Positions 28,757 through 37,534 are shown, numbered from the stretch's first letter. The stretch is DNA of 64,000 bases from DSSB01 sp046346845 (GCA_046346845.1 JAXMHH010000005.1:248001-312000); one strand, 5' to 3'. Translations and numbers: made by a program. Notes: generated from the letters alone by a model not told the origin.

Positions 28757-28828
28757 CAAATTATTTCTGAAGGATCTTTCTGTAGGCTCATTAATTTTTG
28801 GTAACGATTCTTTTTGAGGGAGGAAACC

Positions 28829-29488
28829 ATGAATAGCAAAATTGGAATTCTCTACTGTACTGCGATTCTAATCCTGACGACTTCGCTGGGGGCATGTTCT
28901 TCCAGTTCCTTAGGACCGGAAGAGCCGGCAACCGGCCCAAGGGACCCCGGTATACAAATCGACGCAAAGACCGAGGCCGCCCCGGAGGCGCTCCCGGAGA
29001 TCCACGCGGTGCCCTCTCCTATTCAGGCAGCGGGACCCCATGCCACCATGCCCACAGGGGCGATGCGCGCGAGTGACAGCTTCAATCTTTCCTCGGTTGC
29101 CGGCGATTCGGCCCCGGTCCACGAAACCGCGGAGCTGAAGGCCGTGGTATTGCCCACCGATCAGTACCAAAGCCTGGTTCTCAAATTCACCGGGTACCTG
29201 CGGGCGGCGGACCTAAAGGCGGGGCTGAAGGTGGTTTGGCGCGCAAAAGGATATGGCGAACCCGAAGCGGTGGAATTTCATTTTACCTGCACGCCAAGTT
29301 CCGACCCCGCTTATTCCAATCAATGCGTGATGATTCCGCACTACTACTATAATGGCTTGGATACCACCTACGTGGGATGGTTTCATACCGACAACCTCTA
29401 CCAAATCGAGATCGATCCCGCGGTCGCCAAGGTCAAGGATTCGGAAAACCTGAAATTTGAATTTACGGTTCCTGAGTACCAGGCCTAG
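28829..29488 (+). CDS. Lipoprotein of unknown function
   Basis: A 219-residue lipoprotein. The lipobox TSLGACS gives a lipidated Cys near residue 23, followed by a Ser-rich then Pro/Ala-rich linker (about 25-75) and a beta-rich C-terminal domain (LVLKFTGYLRAADLKAGLKVVWRAKGYGE, ending EFTVPEYQA) with two cysteines that could pair. I do not recognise the domain. The ATG at 28829 follows GAGGGAGGA; the in-frame TTG upstream at 28814 overlaps that ribosome-binding site. It has no clear promoter of its own, so transcription from the 27184 promoter is plausible. Confidence 0.75.
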   Translation: MNSKIGILYCTAILILTTSLGACSSSSLGPEEPATGPRDPGIQIDAKTEAAPEALPEIHAVPSPIQAAGPHATMPTGAMRASDSFNLSSVAGDSAPVHETAELKAVVLPTDQYQSLVLKFTGYLRAADLKAGLKVVWRAKGYGEPEAVEFHFTCTPSSDPAYSNQCVMIPHYYYNGLDTTYVGWFHTDNLYQIEIDPAVAKVKDSENLKFEFTVPEYQA

Positions 29489-29721
29489 CGCCGGAAAAAT
29501 TTGGCCCCTAGACGGGGCCAAGAACAACCCCTACCTCCCCGGAACGCGGCTCCCCTTTTAATCCAGAAAGGGGGCCGCACTTCCTGTTATCTGCAGTAGC
29601 CGATCTCCAAGAAGCCGAACCAATTTTACCAAATTGTAGATATTCTCCTATTACCCAAATCTTGATTCAGGGGACCAAAAGAAAAGCCACTGAAATTACA
29701 GGATAATTTCCTGTACACTCT
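29489..29721. other. Intergenic region with two hairpins and an inverted repeat
   Basis: TTGGCCCC-TAGAC-GGGGCCAA (29501-29521) is a strong hairpin 13 bp after the lipoprotein stop but lacks a T-run. A second stem (CGGCTCCCCTTT with AAAGGGGGCCG, about 29547-29577) follows. ACAGGA-TAATT-TCCTGT (29698-29714) is a perfect inverted repeat 7 bp upstream of the sigma-54 -24 element and may bind a regulator. No gene seen. Confidence 0.5.
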
Positions 29722-29737
29722 TGGCATCCCCTTTGCT
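29722..29737 (+). promoter_or_regulatory. Sigma-54 promoter of the 107-residue gene
   Basis: TGGCAT (29722-29727), 5 bp, TTGCT (29733-29737), with correct -24/-12 spacing. The ATG is at 29784. An in-frame TTG at 29721 overlaps this promoter and is not a credible start. Confidence 0.85.
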
Positions 29738-29783
29738 TTTCTTCCTTGCAAGGCCGCCTCAGTGGCCGAAAAAAGGGGGAAAA

Positions 29784-30107
29784 ATGAACGCAGCTCAAAT
29801 GAATTCGATCAAGGCCCAGGACAATATCCGGCAATGCACCGCGCATCTCGCGGCTTCGGACGAGGCCCAGGCCATGGGCGCCACGCCGGAGCAGGCAAAG
29901 ACCGCCTGCGAGGTGACCTATCAAGACCCGGCCCAGCGCGGCGACCGGTTCGTCAGCGGGGAAAACGCCCAGGGGATGCTCAAGGCCATCGTCGCGGACG
30001 ACAACCGGAGCCAGCAGGCCCCTCGCCCCCAATCTCCTCAGTCGGAAGGATCCGCCGCGAGCGTCTCCGAGATCCTGCACTCCATCCGGCAATTCCTCGG
30101 GGTATAA
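29784..30107 (+). CDS. Small soluble protein of unknown function under sigma-54 control
   Basis: A 107-residue protein with no signal peptide and no recognised domain. The N-terminal two thirds look helical (NSIKAQDNIRQCTAHLAAS and EQAKTACEVTYQDPAQRGDRF); a Gln/Pro/Ser linker (about 78-92) precedes a C-terminal helix SVSEILHSIRQFLGV. AGGGGGA lies 5 nt before the ATG. It directly precedes the giant kinase/activator gene in the same direction (68 bp), but the latter appears to have its own promoter. Confidence 0.7.
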   Translation: MNAAQMNSIKAQDNIRQCTAHLAASDEAQAMGATPEQAKTACEVTYQDPAQRGDRFVSGENAQGMLKAIVADDNRSQQAPRPQSPQSEGSAASVSEILHSIRQFLGV

Positions 30108-30140
30108 ACATCCAGGGTGATTTCAATTTTTTCAAAAGCA

Positions 30141-30169
30141 TTGCTGGGTTAGTGCAGACTATGTAAAAT
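30141..30169 (+). promoter_or_regulatory. Predicted sigma-70 promoter of the kinase/activator gene (leaderless)
   Basis: TTGCTG (30141-30146), 17 bp, TAAAAT (30164-30169). Only six bases separate the -10 from the ATG at 30176, so the transcript would begin at or next to the start codon. This agrees with the lack of any Shine-Dalgarno sequence before this gene. Confidence 0.5.
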
Positions 30170-30175
30170 TTTTCA

Positions 30176-33100
30176 ATGTCTCCAGGTCCGGCCCCCCAAT
30201 CCCGCTTCAAATTAGAAAAAATCCTGGGCGAGGGCGGGCAGGGGCAAGTCTTTCTGGCCTGGGATCGGGAAAGGCGCGCGGAGGTCGCGATTAAAAAACT
30301 CCTGCCCGACCGGCTGGACATCCCCCTCTCCCAATTCAAGGCGGAAGTGGAGATCCTTTCCCAACTCTCCCATCCCCATTTGGTCAAAATCTACGATTTC
30401 TTCCAGGACTATCCCGGAGGCGACGGCATTCCGTCGGGGCCTTGCTACAGCATGGAATTCATCCCGGGAAAGGACCTGGCCCAGGCCTTGCGCGAGGCCA
30501 GCCCCCGAGCGGCGCAAGATCTCTTCGTCGCCTGCGCCCAAGGCCTGCAATACCTGCATCAAAGAGAGATCCTGCACCGGGACATCAAACCCGAAAATAT
30601 CCTGGTCGACGAAAGCGGAAACCCCAAGATCTTGGACTTTGGGCTCTCTTCTCACCAAGGCGCCCACAGCCCCGACGGGAAGCTGGCCGGCACTTTCCAT
30701 TATTTGCCGCCGGAGGCCTGGGAAGGACGCTACCCGCCCAGCGCCGATTATTTCGCCCTCGCCGCGGTCTTTTATCAGGCCCTCACGGGGCGCCTTCCCT
30801 ACCAGCTGGTGCGCCATCCCAAGGTCCATTCCAAAACGCCCTACCAATCCTTGCGCAGGGCGCGGCCTGATCTGGATGCCACCTTTTGCAAATTAATCGA
30901 CCGGACCTTAGCCCTCGATCCCGCCGAGCGCATAACCTCCGCCAAGGTCATGGTCAAATACCTCAACCTCCACAGCGCCAAGGCCTATCCTATCGTCGAA
31001 GCAGAGTCGCTCCCCCAATGGATCGAAAAATTGCCCCTCCTTGGCCGGGAGCAGGAGATGCAAAGTTGGGAGAGGCTCCTCCATGAAGCTCCTTCCTCCT
31101 CCTCCGCCAAGCTGGTCGTCCTGACGGGCCCCACCGGTGTCGGACGCAGCCGCCTGTTGGAGGAATTCAAATGGAAGGCCCAACTCCAAGGCCTGGAGTT
31201 TTGGCCCCTCCCCGCCGACTGCCCCTGGCGGGAAACCCTGCGGCGCCAACTGGGTCTCCCGCAAGGCCCAGCCCAACAGGGGTCCTATGAGGACACCGAA
31301 AAAATCCTCTCGGCGGGCAAAGAGAAGCATTTGATCTTGGCCTTTCAAGACCTGCACCTCCGCGACCCCGGCGACCGCGAGGCCCTCAAGCTCTTTCTTC
31401 GCATGGCGTTGAAGGGCAAAGTCCCTTGGATCCTCTTGCTGGAATTCGATTCGAGCCGCTGGGAAGAGGGCGATTGGCCATTCGCCTCCCAGCAAATCCC
31501 AAATTCCCCGATCATCTTCCGGCTTAAGGAGCTGTCATCGGAGGCAGCGCGAGAATTAATCGGCCAAGCCTGCGCCAACGAGCCCCTCCCGGAGACATGG
31601 GTCGAGAAGATCCTCGCTCAATGCGGCGGATCGCCCCTCCTGCTGCTCGAAGCCGCGCGCCAGGCGATGGTGTTTCGGCAAAAAAAGGCCTCCTTGGAGG
31701 GTTGGGAGATCCCCAAGAGCTTTCGCGGCGCGGCCCAGGCCCAGTTCCAAAAACAGAGCCCCGAGGCCCGGCGTTTGTTGGCCCTGGCCGCGACGGCCTC
31801 CGACTTCGAAAGGTCCCTGCTCCGCTCTGCCTGGAAGCCAGAACAAGGCGACTTGCCGGCAGCCCTGCAAGAGCTGCGTCGAGCGGGAATCTTTTCCGAA
31901 AGGCCCTTCCCAAACCGAATCGAATTCCTCCACCCCAGCCTGCGTCGGGAATATTTGGAGATCTTGCCGCAGGAGCTCGCCGTCGAGGCCCGGCGCCTCT
32001 GGCTTGCGGCCTTCCAGGCTAGCCCCGAGGCCCAGGCCTCTCCCGACGGAATTCTCTCGGCAATCGGGCACGCCATCGCCTTGGACGAAGCGGAGTTCTT
32101 GGAACGTTGGGGACTCAAGGGTCTAGAGATATTGATGTCGCGGGCCGCCTATCAAACCGCCCTGGACTGGTCGGAGCATTTCTTAAAGTTGCCAGCCGCA
32201 GCGTTATTTCGATGCGCGGTCCACGCCCATCGGGCGCCGATTTTCTTCCGCCTCGGGCGCTACGCCGAGGCGCATGAGGCCTACGACCGCTGGTTCGAGC
32301 TGCGTCAGGACGACGAAACCTTTTTGCAGAAGCTGAAACATCGCTTTTACCACGGGATGGTGTTTTTCAATGAAGGGCAGGACGGTCCGGCGGCGGACCG
32401 CCTGCGCGAATGCCTAAAGATCTCGGGCCAGGATCCTCCGCCAGCCCACCGCCCCTATCTCACCCGCGCCTACAACCTGCTCTCGCTTTTGGCCGAACGG
32501 GCCGGCGATTGGCGTTCGGCCGGCGAGGCGATGAAAAACGCCTTGGCCTTGCAGCCTTCCGAACCCGCCGCGCGGGGCGAGATCCTGCAACGCTTGGGGG
32601 AGTTGGAACAAAGGCAGATGCGTTACGGTGAGGCCGAGGCCTATCTGCAACAGGCCCTGGAAGAATTCACCAAATCAGGGGCCCCCAAGAACGAGGCAGT
32701 AGGCTACCATGCCCTGGGCATGCTTTACCGCGAACAGGGCCGGCTGAGGCAGGCCTCGCCGCTCCTGGACGAGGCCCTAAAATGCGCAGCGGAACACGGC
32801 GACCTACTGCAATGGGCGCGCTACCAAGAAAATCGCGGTCTGCTTCGGATGGATGCGGGCGATTACGGGCGTGCTTGGTCCGACCTCGATGAGACGGAAG
32901 ATATCCTGCTAGCCCTGGGTAATCCCGAGGAGAAATTTTTGGCCAGGCTGCATCGAGCGTCCCTCTGGTTTTATCTGGGCAATTTCCCGCGCGGGGACCA
33001 ATACCTCGAGGGCCTGCTCGGGGAGGCGAAGGACCCGGCCACCAGAAAATATTCTCCCTATCTCTCGCTGCTGCTCTGCGATCGCTTTCTCCTGCTGGGC

Positions 33101-35290
33101 AAAATACTGGATGCCGAAGAGGTCCTTTCCCGGGAAGGAACCTCCGACCCGGTCGATCCAAATCTGGCAAGCCTGAGGCAATTGGCGCTGGCCCGTTGCC
33201 AGTTGAGGAGACATGGTGCCGCCGAATTTTCAAATGCCGATATTTTGGCGAAGAAATGGCAAAATCTCGAGCACCTACCTTTGCAGCTATGGGGAAGCCT
33301 GCTCGCCTGGCTGCGGATGCCCGCCTCCGAGGAAAAGGAGGAAGCCTTCGCCTCCCTGCTGGAGGAAATCTCCTATTGCGAACAGCCCGAACTTCGGCTT
33401 GAGATCTTTGCAACGCTCGCCCAAGAGTCGCGCTGGGTCGGACAGATCAAACTAGCGCAGGAGTTCGCGCTGCGCGCCCAGGGCGAATGGAACGATTTGC
33501 ATTCACGATTACCGGAGGAACTCAAAATGGACTTCGAAGAAAACCGTCTTTTGCAAAAGCTCAAAGAAAGCCGCGAAGCGCCTCAAGCCGCGGCCCCACC
33601 CGCACCATCCGTTCCCCCTCCCCGAGGGGAGGCCGGCGGCCTCGAAAATGACCGTAGGTTTCGGCATTTTTGCTCGATCAGCCGGCAAATCCTTCAAAAG
33701 AGCGAACTGAGCGACATCTTGGAAAGGGTTATGGAGGCCGCCATCGAGCTGACAGGCGCCGAACGCGGCTTCCTGGTCTTAAAAAATCCGCAAGCGAAGG
33801 AAAAAATCTTCGAGGATTACGAGGTGCGCTGCGCCCGCAACCTCAACCGGCAGACCCTCGCCTCCAAGGATTTTCAGATATCCTTTTCTGCGCTCCGCGA
33901 GGCCGTCCAGCAAGGCAGCTACCTGCTCACCGACAACGCCCAACTCGACCCACGACTTCAGCAGAAAAAAAGCGTCATGCAATTCCAGCTGACCAGCATC
34001 CTGGTGGTCCCGCTCGGCACCGAGGAGAAGAACCTCGGCGCCATCTATTTGGATCATCGGTACCAGCCGGGCTGCTTCAAGGAAGACGACCTATTCTTGC
34101 TCTCCGCCTTCGCGACCCAAGCCGCCCTGGCGATCGACAAGGCGCAGATGCTGGCCGAGCTGCAGGAAGCCAAGCAGGCGCTGGAAAAACAGGTCGAGGA
34201 TAAGGAGCAGCGCATCGAATTCCTGACCGAAAAGCTGAAATACTCCCGGGACGACTTGAAATACGAGTACCGGGAGATCATCGGCCAATCCGAGCCCATC
34301 GTCCGCGTCTTCCAGATGCTCGACCACATCAGCGGCACCACCGTCCCGGTGTGGATCTTCGGGGAGAGCGGGACGGGAAAGGAGCTGGTCGCCCAGTCCC
34401 TGCACAACAACAGTCCGCGAAAAAAGGGGCCCTACATCTCCGAAAACGTCAGTTCCATCCCCGAAACCCTCCTGGAAAGCGAGCTCTTCGGCCATAAGAA
34501 GGGGAGCTTCACCCATGCCGACCGGGATCGAGTGGGGCTGTTCGAGCAGGCCAGTGGCGGAACGCTATTTTTGGACGAGGTGGCCGACATGTCCATGGCG
34601 ATGCAATCCAAGCTGCTGCGCGTCCTGCAGGAGGGGGAAATTCGCCCCGTCGGCTCCAACAAGAAAATCAAGATCGACGTCCGCCTGGTCACGGCCTCCA
34701 ATCGGAACCTCGAGGAGATGGTCGAGGAGGAAAAATTCCGCCAGGATCTGTTCTACCGGATCAACGGCATGACCATCCGCCTGCCCCCGCTTCGGGAACG
34801 GCTGGAGGATATCCCATTGCTGGCGCTCCACTTCGTGAAGCGAATCAGCCAGCAGTTCAACCTGAAGCCCGCCGAGCTCCAGGAAGATGCCCTGCGGATG
34901 CTGCTGCAGCATTCCTGGCCCGGAAATATCCGCGAGTTGGAGGGCGTCATCCGTAACGCGCTCATCTTCGCGAACGGCCGTCCGATCAGCGCCCAGCACC
35001 TGACCCTCACCAATTTCAGGCCCGTCCGCGAACCTACCGCGAAAAGGACGAAACGCGTCGAGAGCTCCAAATCGAACTCGCACCCCGACTTCGATCCCGG
35101 CAAGTTTAGCGCAGAGGAATTGCAAGAGCGCGCCCTGATCATCGACAGCTTGCGGCGACATGCCTTGGACAAGAAGAAAGTGGCGGACGAGCTACAAATG
35201 AGCCTAAAGTCCGTTTATGCTCGTCTAAAAAAGTTGGAGATTCCCAAGAAGCGATCGGTGTTGCAGAAGTTTCTGGAGGCAACTTCCTAG
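30176..35290 (+). CDS. Giant Ser/Thr kinase - AAA ATPase - TPR - GAF - sigma-54 activator protein
   Basis: A 1704-residue cytosolic regulator. The kinase domain (about 10-265) has the glycine loop GEGGQGQV, Lys40, HRDIKPEN and DFG, so it looks active. An AAA_16-like domain (about 288-600) has the P-loop GPTGVGRS, in which the usual Lys is Arg. Helical TPR-like repeats fill about 640-1130. A GAF domain covers about 1160-1330, then a coiled coil. The sigma-54 activator core (about 1365-1600) has Walker A GESGTGKE, Walker B TLFLDEVADM and a variant loop GSFTHA instead of GAFTGA. A Fis-type helix-turn-helix is at about 1650-1690. It probably converts a signal into transcription from the nearby sigma-54 promoters; that target link is inferred. 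Confidence 0.92.
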   Translation: MSPGPAPQSRFKLEKILGEGGQGQVFLAWDRERRAEVAIKKLLPDRLDIPLSQFKAEVEILSQLSHPHLVKIYDFFQDYPGGDGIPSGPCYSMEFIPGKDLAQALREASPRAAQDLFVACAQGLQYLHQREILHRDIKPENILVDESGNPKILDFGLSSHQGAHSPDGKLAGTFHYLPPEAWEGRYPPSADYFALAAVFYQALTGRLPYQLVRHPKVHSKTPYQSLRRARPDLDATFCKLIDRTLALDPAERITSAKVMVKYLNLHSAKAYPIVEAESLPQWIEKLPLLGREQEMQSWERLLHEAPSSSSAKLVVLTGPTGVGRSRLLEEFKWKAQLQGLEFWPLPADCPWRETLRRQLGLPQGPAQQGSYEDTEKILSAGKEKHLILAFQDLHLRDPGDREALKLFLRMALKGKVPWILLLEFDSSRWEEGDWPFASQQIPNSPIIFRLKELSSEAARELIGQACANEPLPETWVEKILAQCGGSPLLLLEAARQAMVFRQKKASLEGWEIPKSFRGAAQAQFQKQSPEARRLLALAATASDFERSLLRSAWKPEQGDLPAALQELRRAGIFSERPFPNRIEFLHPSLRREYLEILPQELAVEARRLWLAAFQASPEAQASPDGILSAIGHAIALDEAEFLERWGLKGLEILMSRAAYQTALDWSEHFLKLPAAALFRCAVHAHRAPIFFRLGRYAEAHEAYDRWFELRQDDETFLQKLKHRFYHGMVFFNEGQDGPAADRLRECLKISGQDPPPAHRPYLTRAYNLLSLLAERAGDWRSAGEAMKNALALQPSEPAARGEILQRLGELEQRQMRYGEAEAYLQQALEEFTKSGAPKNEAVGYHALGMLYREQGRLRQASPLLDEALKCAAEHGDLLQWARYQENRGLLRMDAGDYGRAWSDLDETEDILLALGNPEEKFLARLHRASLWFYLGNFPRGDQYLEGLLGEAKDPATRKYSPYLSLLLCDRFLLLGKILDAEEVLSREGTSDPVDPNLASLRQLALARCQLRRHGAAEFSNADILAKKWQNLEHLPLQLWGSLLAWLRMPASEEKEEAFASLLEEISYCEQPELRLEIFATLAQESRWVGQIKLAQEFALRAQGEWNDLHSRLPEELKMDFEENRLLQKLKESREAPQAAAPPAPSVPPPRGEAGGLENDRRFRHFCSISRQILQKSELSDILERVMEAAIELTGAERGFLVLKNPQAKEKIFEDYEVRCARNLNRQTLASKDFQISFSALREAVQQGSYLLTDNAQLDPRLQQKKSVMQFQLTSILVVPLGTEEKNLGAIYLDHRYQPGCFKEDDLFLLSAFATQAALAIDKAQMLAELQEAKQALEKQVEDKEQRIEFLTEKLKYSRDDLKYEYREIIGQSEPIVRVFQMLDHISGTTVPVWIFGESGTGKELVAQSLHNNSPRKKGPYISENVSSIPETLLESELFGHKKGSFTHADRDRVGLFEQASGGTLFLDEVADMSMAMQSKLLRVLQEGEIRPVGSNKKIKIDVRLVTASNRNLEEMVEEEKFRQDLFYRINGMTIRLPPLRERLEDIPLLALHFVKRISQQFNLKPAELQEDALRMLLQHSWPGNIRELEGVIRNALIFANGRPISAQHLTLTNFRPVREPTAKRTKRVESSKSNSHPDFDPGKFSAEELQERALIIDSLRRHALDKKKVADELQMSLKSVYARLKKLEIPKKRSVLQKFLEATS

Positions 35291-35339
35291 GCCAGCGAAA
35301 CAGGCATTAACTCGCGGCCCATTGTAGGGTTATCCGGGA

Positions 35340-36644
35340 TTATGCATTGGTCCAATTATAGGAACTCGAAGGATTGCTTGTTTCTCCAGTATCAATACCG
35401 GTGTTTACCGGATGCCACCAACCTTCGCTATCCGTCCATTTGGTGAACAGGAGGCAATCTGCCTCTTTACTGTCATCGCACCGGGAATGTCCCGCCACTC
35501 CATCCACCGTCTTATTGGCAAAGCTGAACAAATGCCCGTCAAACCAGATATTGCACCAAGAGCGGGCATCGGTGGTCCAATCTCCCGGTTTAATAGTATC
35601 CTTCTTATCGGGATAGAGCGCTTGGAGCAGCGACACCAACCGGTTGGAGGCAGGCTTCCAGGACTCCCAGCTATCGCCAGGCGCGGCATCAAAGTGCATT
35701 TTAAACTCTTTATCCACGTCGTAGAAAAATTCGAGCATGGTTTGGTCCGGGCCCGCGAGAGGCGGCCAATCCTTGGCATCGATCGCCTCCTTTAACTCCT
35801 TCATCTTCAATTCCCCGTCGCCGTCCTTGTCGAGGGCTGGATAGTGATCCTTGATGACCTTTAAGACATCTTCCTTTTTAGACGAATCGCCTAGCAACCC
35901 TATCAAATTCGAGAATACGGCCGGAACTTCCGCCTCCTCTTCTCCTGACTCGTCGCCCTCGGCGCTGGGGACCTCCTCAATCACCTCCCCATTAATGATG
36001 TATTGCTCCTTCATGTGCTTGGCCGTCTCCTCCAGGTCATTCAACTGCGAGGCGACGACCTCCAAATCCCCGTCCTTTTTTGATAATTCGGCATCGAGCC
36101 GACCGAAACGCTCCATGAGCCTGTCGTAGGCTTCCTCGGAAATCATTCCTTCCGAAAGCAAGTCTTCGATTCGCTTTTCAACGTCCTTGGCCTGTTCTTT
36201 CAGTTTCTTGGGGTCGATTTCCTCCTCGTCTGAATCCGTGCTCTCCGCCATTTCTTGGATATCGCTGTCTTCCAGGCCGAAACTAGGCACTTCCAGGGCG
36301 CTGAGATCTTGATTGATCGACTCCAACTCCAGAGCCATCTTCGAAGGAGATAGGCATTGGCTATAGTTGACCTTCCCTTGCAAAGCGTCCAAACGCTCGA
36401 GAGCTTCTCGCTTTTGGTTCGCGGACAAGTTGGAATTTTCTTGCAGGCTTTTCCGCAGCATTTGGATTCGGTTTCGCAAGTCGTCCGCCGAGAGCTCCGC
36501 ACCAAAGTTATCTCCCCCCGTCATGCCGAACTCTTCCGATTCTGAATCATAATCGACAGATTCTTCGTATTCGAAACCTCCGCCGGCCTCGGAAATATCT
36601 GGGTTGGAATCAGCGCTGTAATTTTTCCCGATGGGTGTCGTCAT
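35340..36644 (-). CDS. Acidic EF-hand protein of unknown function
   Basis: A 434-residue, very acidic protein with no signal peptide or membrane segment. Residues about 1-35 are low-complexity Glu/Asp/Ser; about 45-210 are helical with coiled-coil character; about 265-290 hold a canonical EF-hand loop DKDGDGELKMKE (Asp at 1, 3, 5, Glu at 12); the C-terminal 140 residues are Trp-rich and globular (SWESWKPASNRLV, WCNIWFDGHLF, KWTDSEGWWHP). I do not recognise the family. GAGG precedes the ATG at 36644; an upstream ATG (36656) covers that site. It is convergent with the kinase gene and lies 87 bp after an 83-residue gene. Confidence 0.75.
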   Translation of the reverse strand: MTTPIGKNYSADSNPDISEAGGGFEYEESVDYDSESEEFGMTGGDNFGAELSADDLRNRIQMLRKSLQENSNLSANQKREALERLDALQGKVNYSQCLSPSKMALELESINQDLSALEVPSFGLEDSDIQEMAESTDSDEEEIDPKKLKEQAKDVEKRIEDLLSEGMISEEAYDRLMERFGRLDAELSKKDGDLEVVASQLNDLEETAKHMKEQYIINGEVIEEVPSAEGDESGEEEAEVPAVFSNLIGLLGDSSKKEDVLKVIKDHYPALDKDGDGELKMKELKEAIDAKDWPPLAGPDQTMLEFFYDVDKEFKMHFDAAPGDSWESWKPASNRLVSLLQALYPDKKDTIKPGDWTTDARSWCNIWFDGHLFSFANKTVDGVAGHSRCDDSKEADCLLFTKWTDSEGWWHPVNTGIDTGETSNPSSSYNWTNA

Positions 36645-36731
36645 TTGAAACCTCATTTAATGAAACAGAGAGCCAAGAGAAATTGTAACCACTTCAAGTA
36701 AATGGCTCCACCAATTCCTACCTTTTTGGAA

Positions 36732-36983
36732 TTAGGCGGCTTGGCCTTGGTAAAGGTTGTCAATGTGGTTTCTAACCTGGGTCCATTGCCGGCTGCGGGT
36801 GACCGAAACCACGTGGGCCAATTGAGCTTCGTCGAGAAAGGGATTGGATAGAGTGAGTCGCTCGACCTCGGCGAGAAGCATTTCGGCCATCTCCAGGTTC
36901 TTGCTAGCCCGGCTAGGTTCGGAAGCACGGAGGGCTAGATTGAGGTATTGGTTCAGGTTGGCAATTTTGTTGGCGACGCTCAT
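36732..36983 (-). CDS. Small helical protein of unknown function
   Basis: An 83-residue, soluble, all-helical protein (NLNQYLNLALRASEPSRASK then MAEMLLAEVERLTLSNPFLDE) with no cysteine and no signal peptide. GGGGGA lies 6 nt before the ATG. It is the first gene of a probable two-gene unit with the EF-hand protein and is preceded on the minus strand by a sigma-54-like site. Size and fold would suit a chaperone or a structural subunit, but nothing in the sequence proves either. Confidence 0.7.
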   Translation of the reverse strand: MSVANKIANLNQYLNLALRASEPSRASKNLEMAEMLLAEVERLTLSNPFLDEAQLAHVVSVTRSRQWTQVRNHIDNLYQGQAA

Positions 36984-37010
36984 GAAATCCCCCTTTGGGG
37001 ATTATCAATT

Positions 37011-37025
37011 ACAAAGAGGATGCCA
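37011..37025 (-). promoter_or_regulatory. Weaker sigma-54-like site before the 83-residue gene
   Basis: On the minus strand TGGCAT, 5 bp, TTGT. The -24 element is perfect and the spacing correct, but the -12 GC is GT. The start codon lies 28 bp downstream. It would drive the 83-residue and EF-hand genes. Confidence 0.45.
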
Positions 37026-37453
37026 CTTCATGCTCAAAAAATTATTAATAATATTAAAGGCTTATTGAAACTTCTCGAAAACAAAATAGGTAAATATAGT
37101 AAATTATTACAATATAAGAAAATTTAACCTAGCCCCCCATCACCGATGGTATCGAAGCAAAGACTCAAAAACGACGCTACCTGTGAGGCAGAACACCATC
37201 CCCGGTACTGAGCCATGCCTGTTCCGATATTGTTGGGATCCTGGAAATCCGTCGAAACTGCGGAATTTTGTTTGGAAGCTTGCTTCAATTTAATGAATTG
37301 CCAAAGGCCGAAGCACGAGGCGATTGGATTGGCCTGCTCTCTCCAACACCGAGCTAGTTTATCAATTTGATCTTCCTCCCCTCAACATTTCTCATTTTGA
37401 TTTTTTTATCGTAAGACCCACTTTGAAATCATTGAAGAATACTCCCTTTCGAT

Positions 37454-37469
37454 TGGCATTAATTTTGCT
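37454..37469 (+). promoter_or_regulatory. Sigma-54 promoter of the Calx-beta-like gene
   Basis: TGGCAT (37454-37459), 5 bp, TTGCT (37465-37469). Spacing is exact; the ATG of the exported protein follows at 37535. Confidence 0.85.
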
Positions 37470-37534
37470 CAATTTTGTACTTAGTTTATTCCAAAGAATT
37501 TTCCTCAATCGAAGGTTTTCCAGTGAGGTATCCA

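Larger units (their letters stand above)
36984..37534. other. 551-bp divergent intergenic region of the sigma-54 cluster
   Basis: AT-rich DNA between divergent genes. It holds a minus-strand sigma-54-like site (37011-37025) and a plus-strand sigma-54 promoter (37454-37469). The long distance between them (more than 400 bp) could hold shared activator sites. Overlapping frames here are short and without ribosome-binding sites, and I see no RNA gene. Confidence 0.55.

Noticed and set aside
28790..28815. TTGGTAACGATTCTTTTT as a sigma-54 promoter for the lipoprotein gene.
   Set aside because: The -12 GC is absent, so it fails the motif; read-through from the 27184 promoter is more likely.
37130..37250. 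Words like CCGATGGTA and ACCATCCC recalled a 5S rRNA fragment.
   Set aside because: The order and spacing do not match 5S rRNA on either strand and no helix I/III pairing is present.
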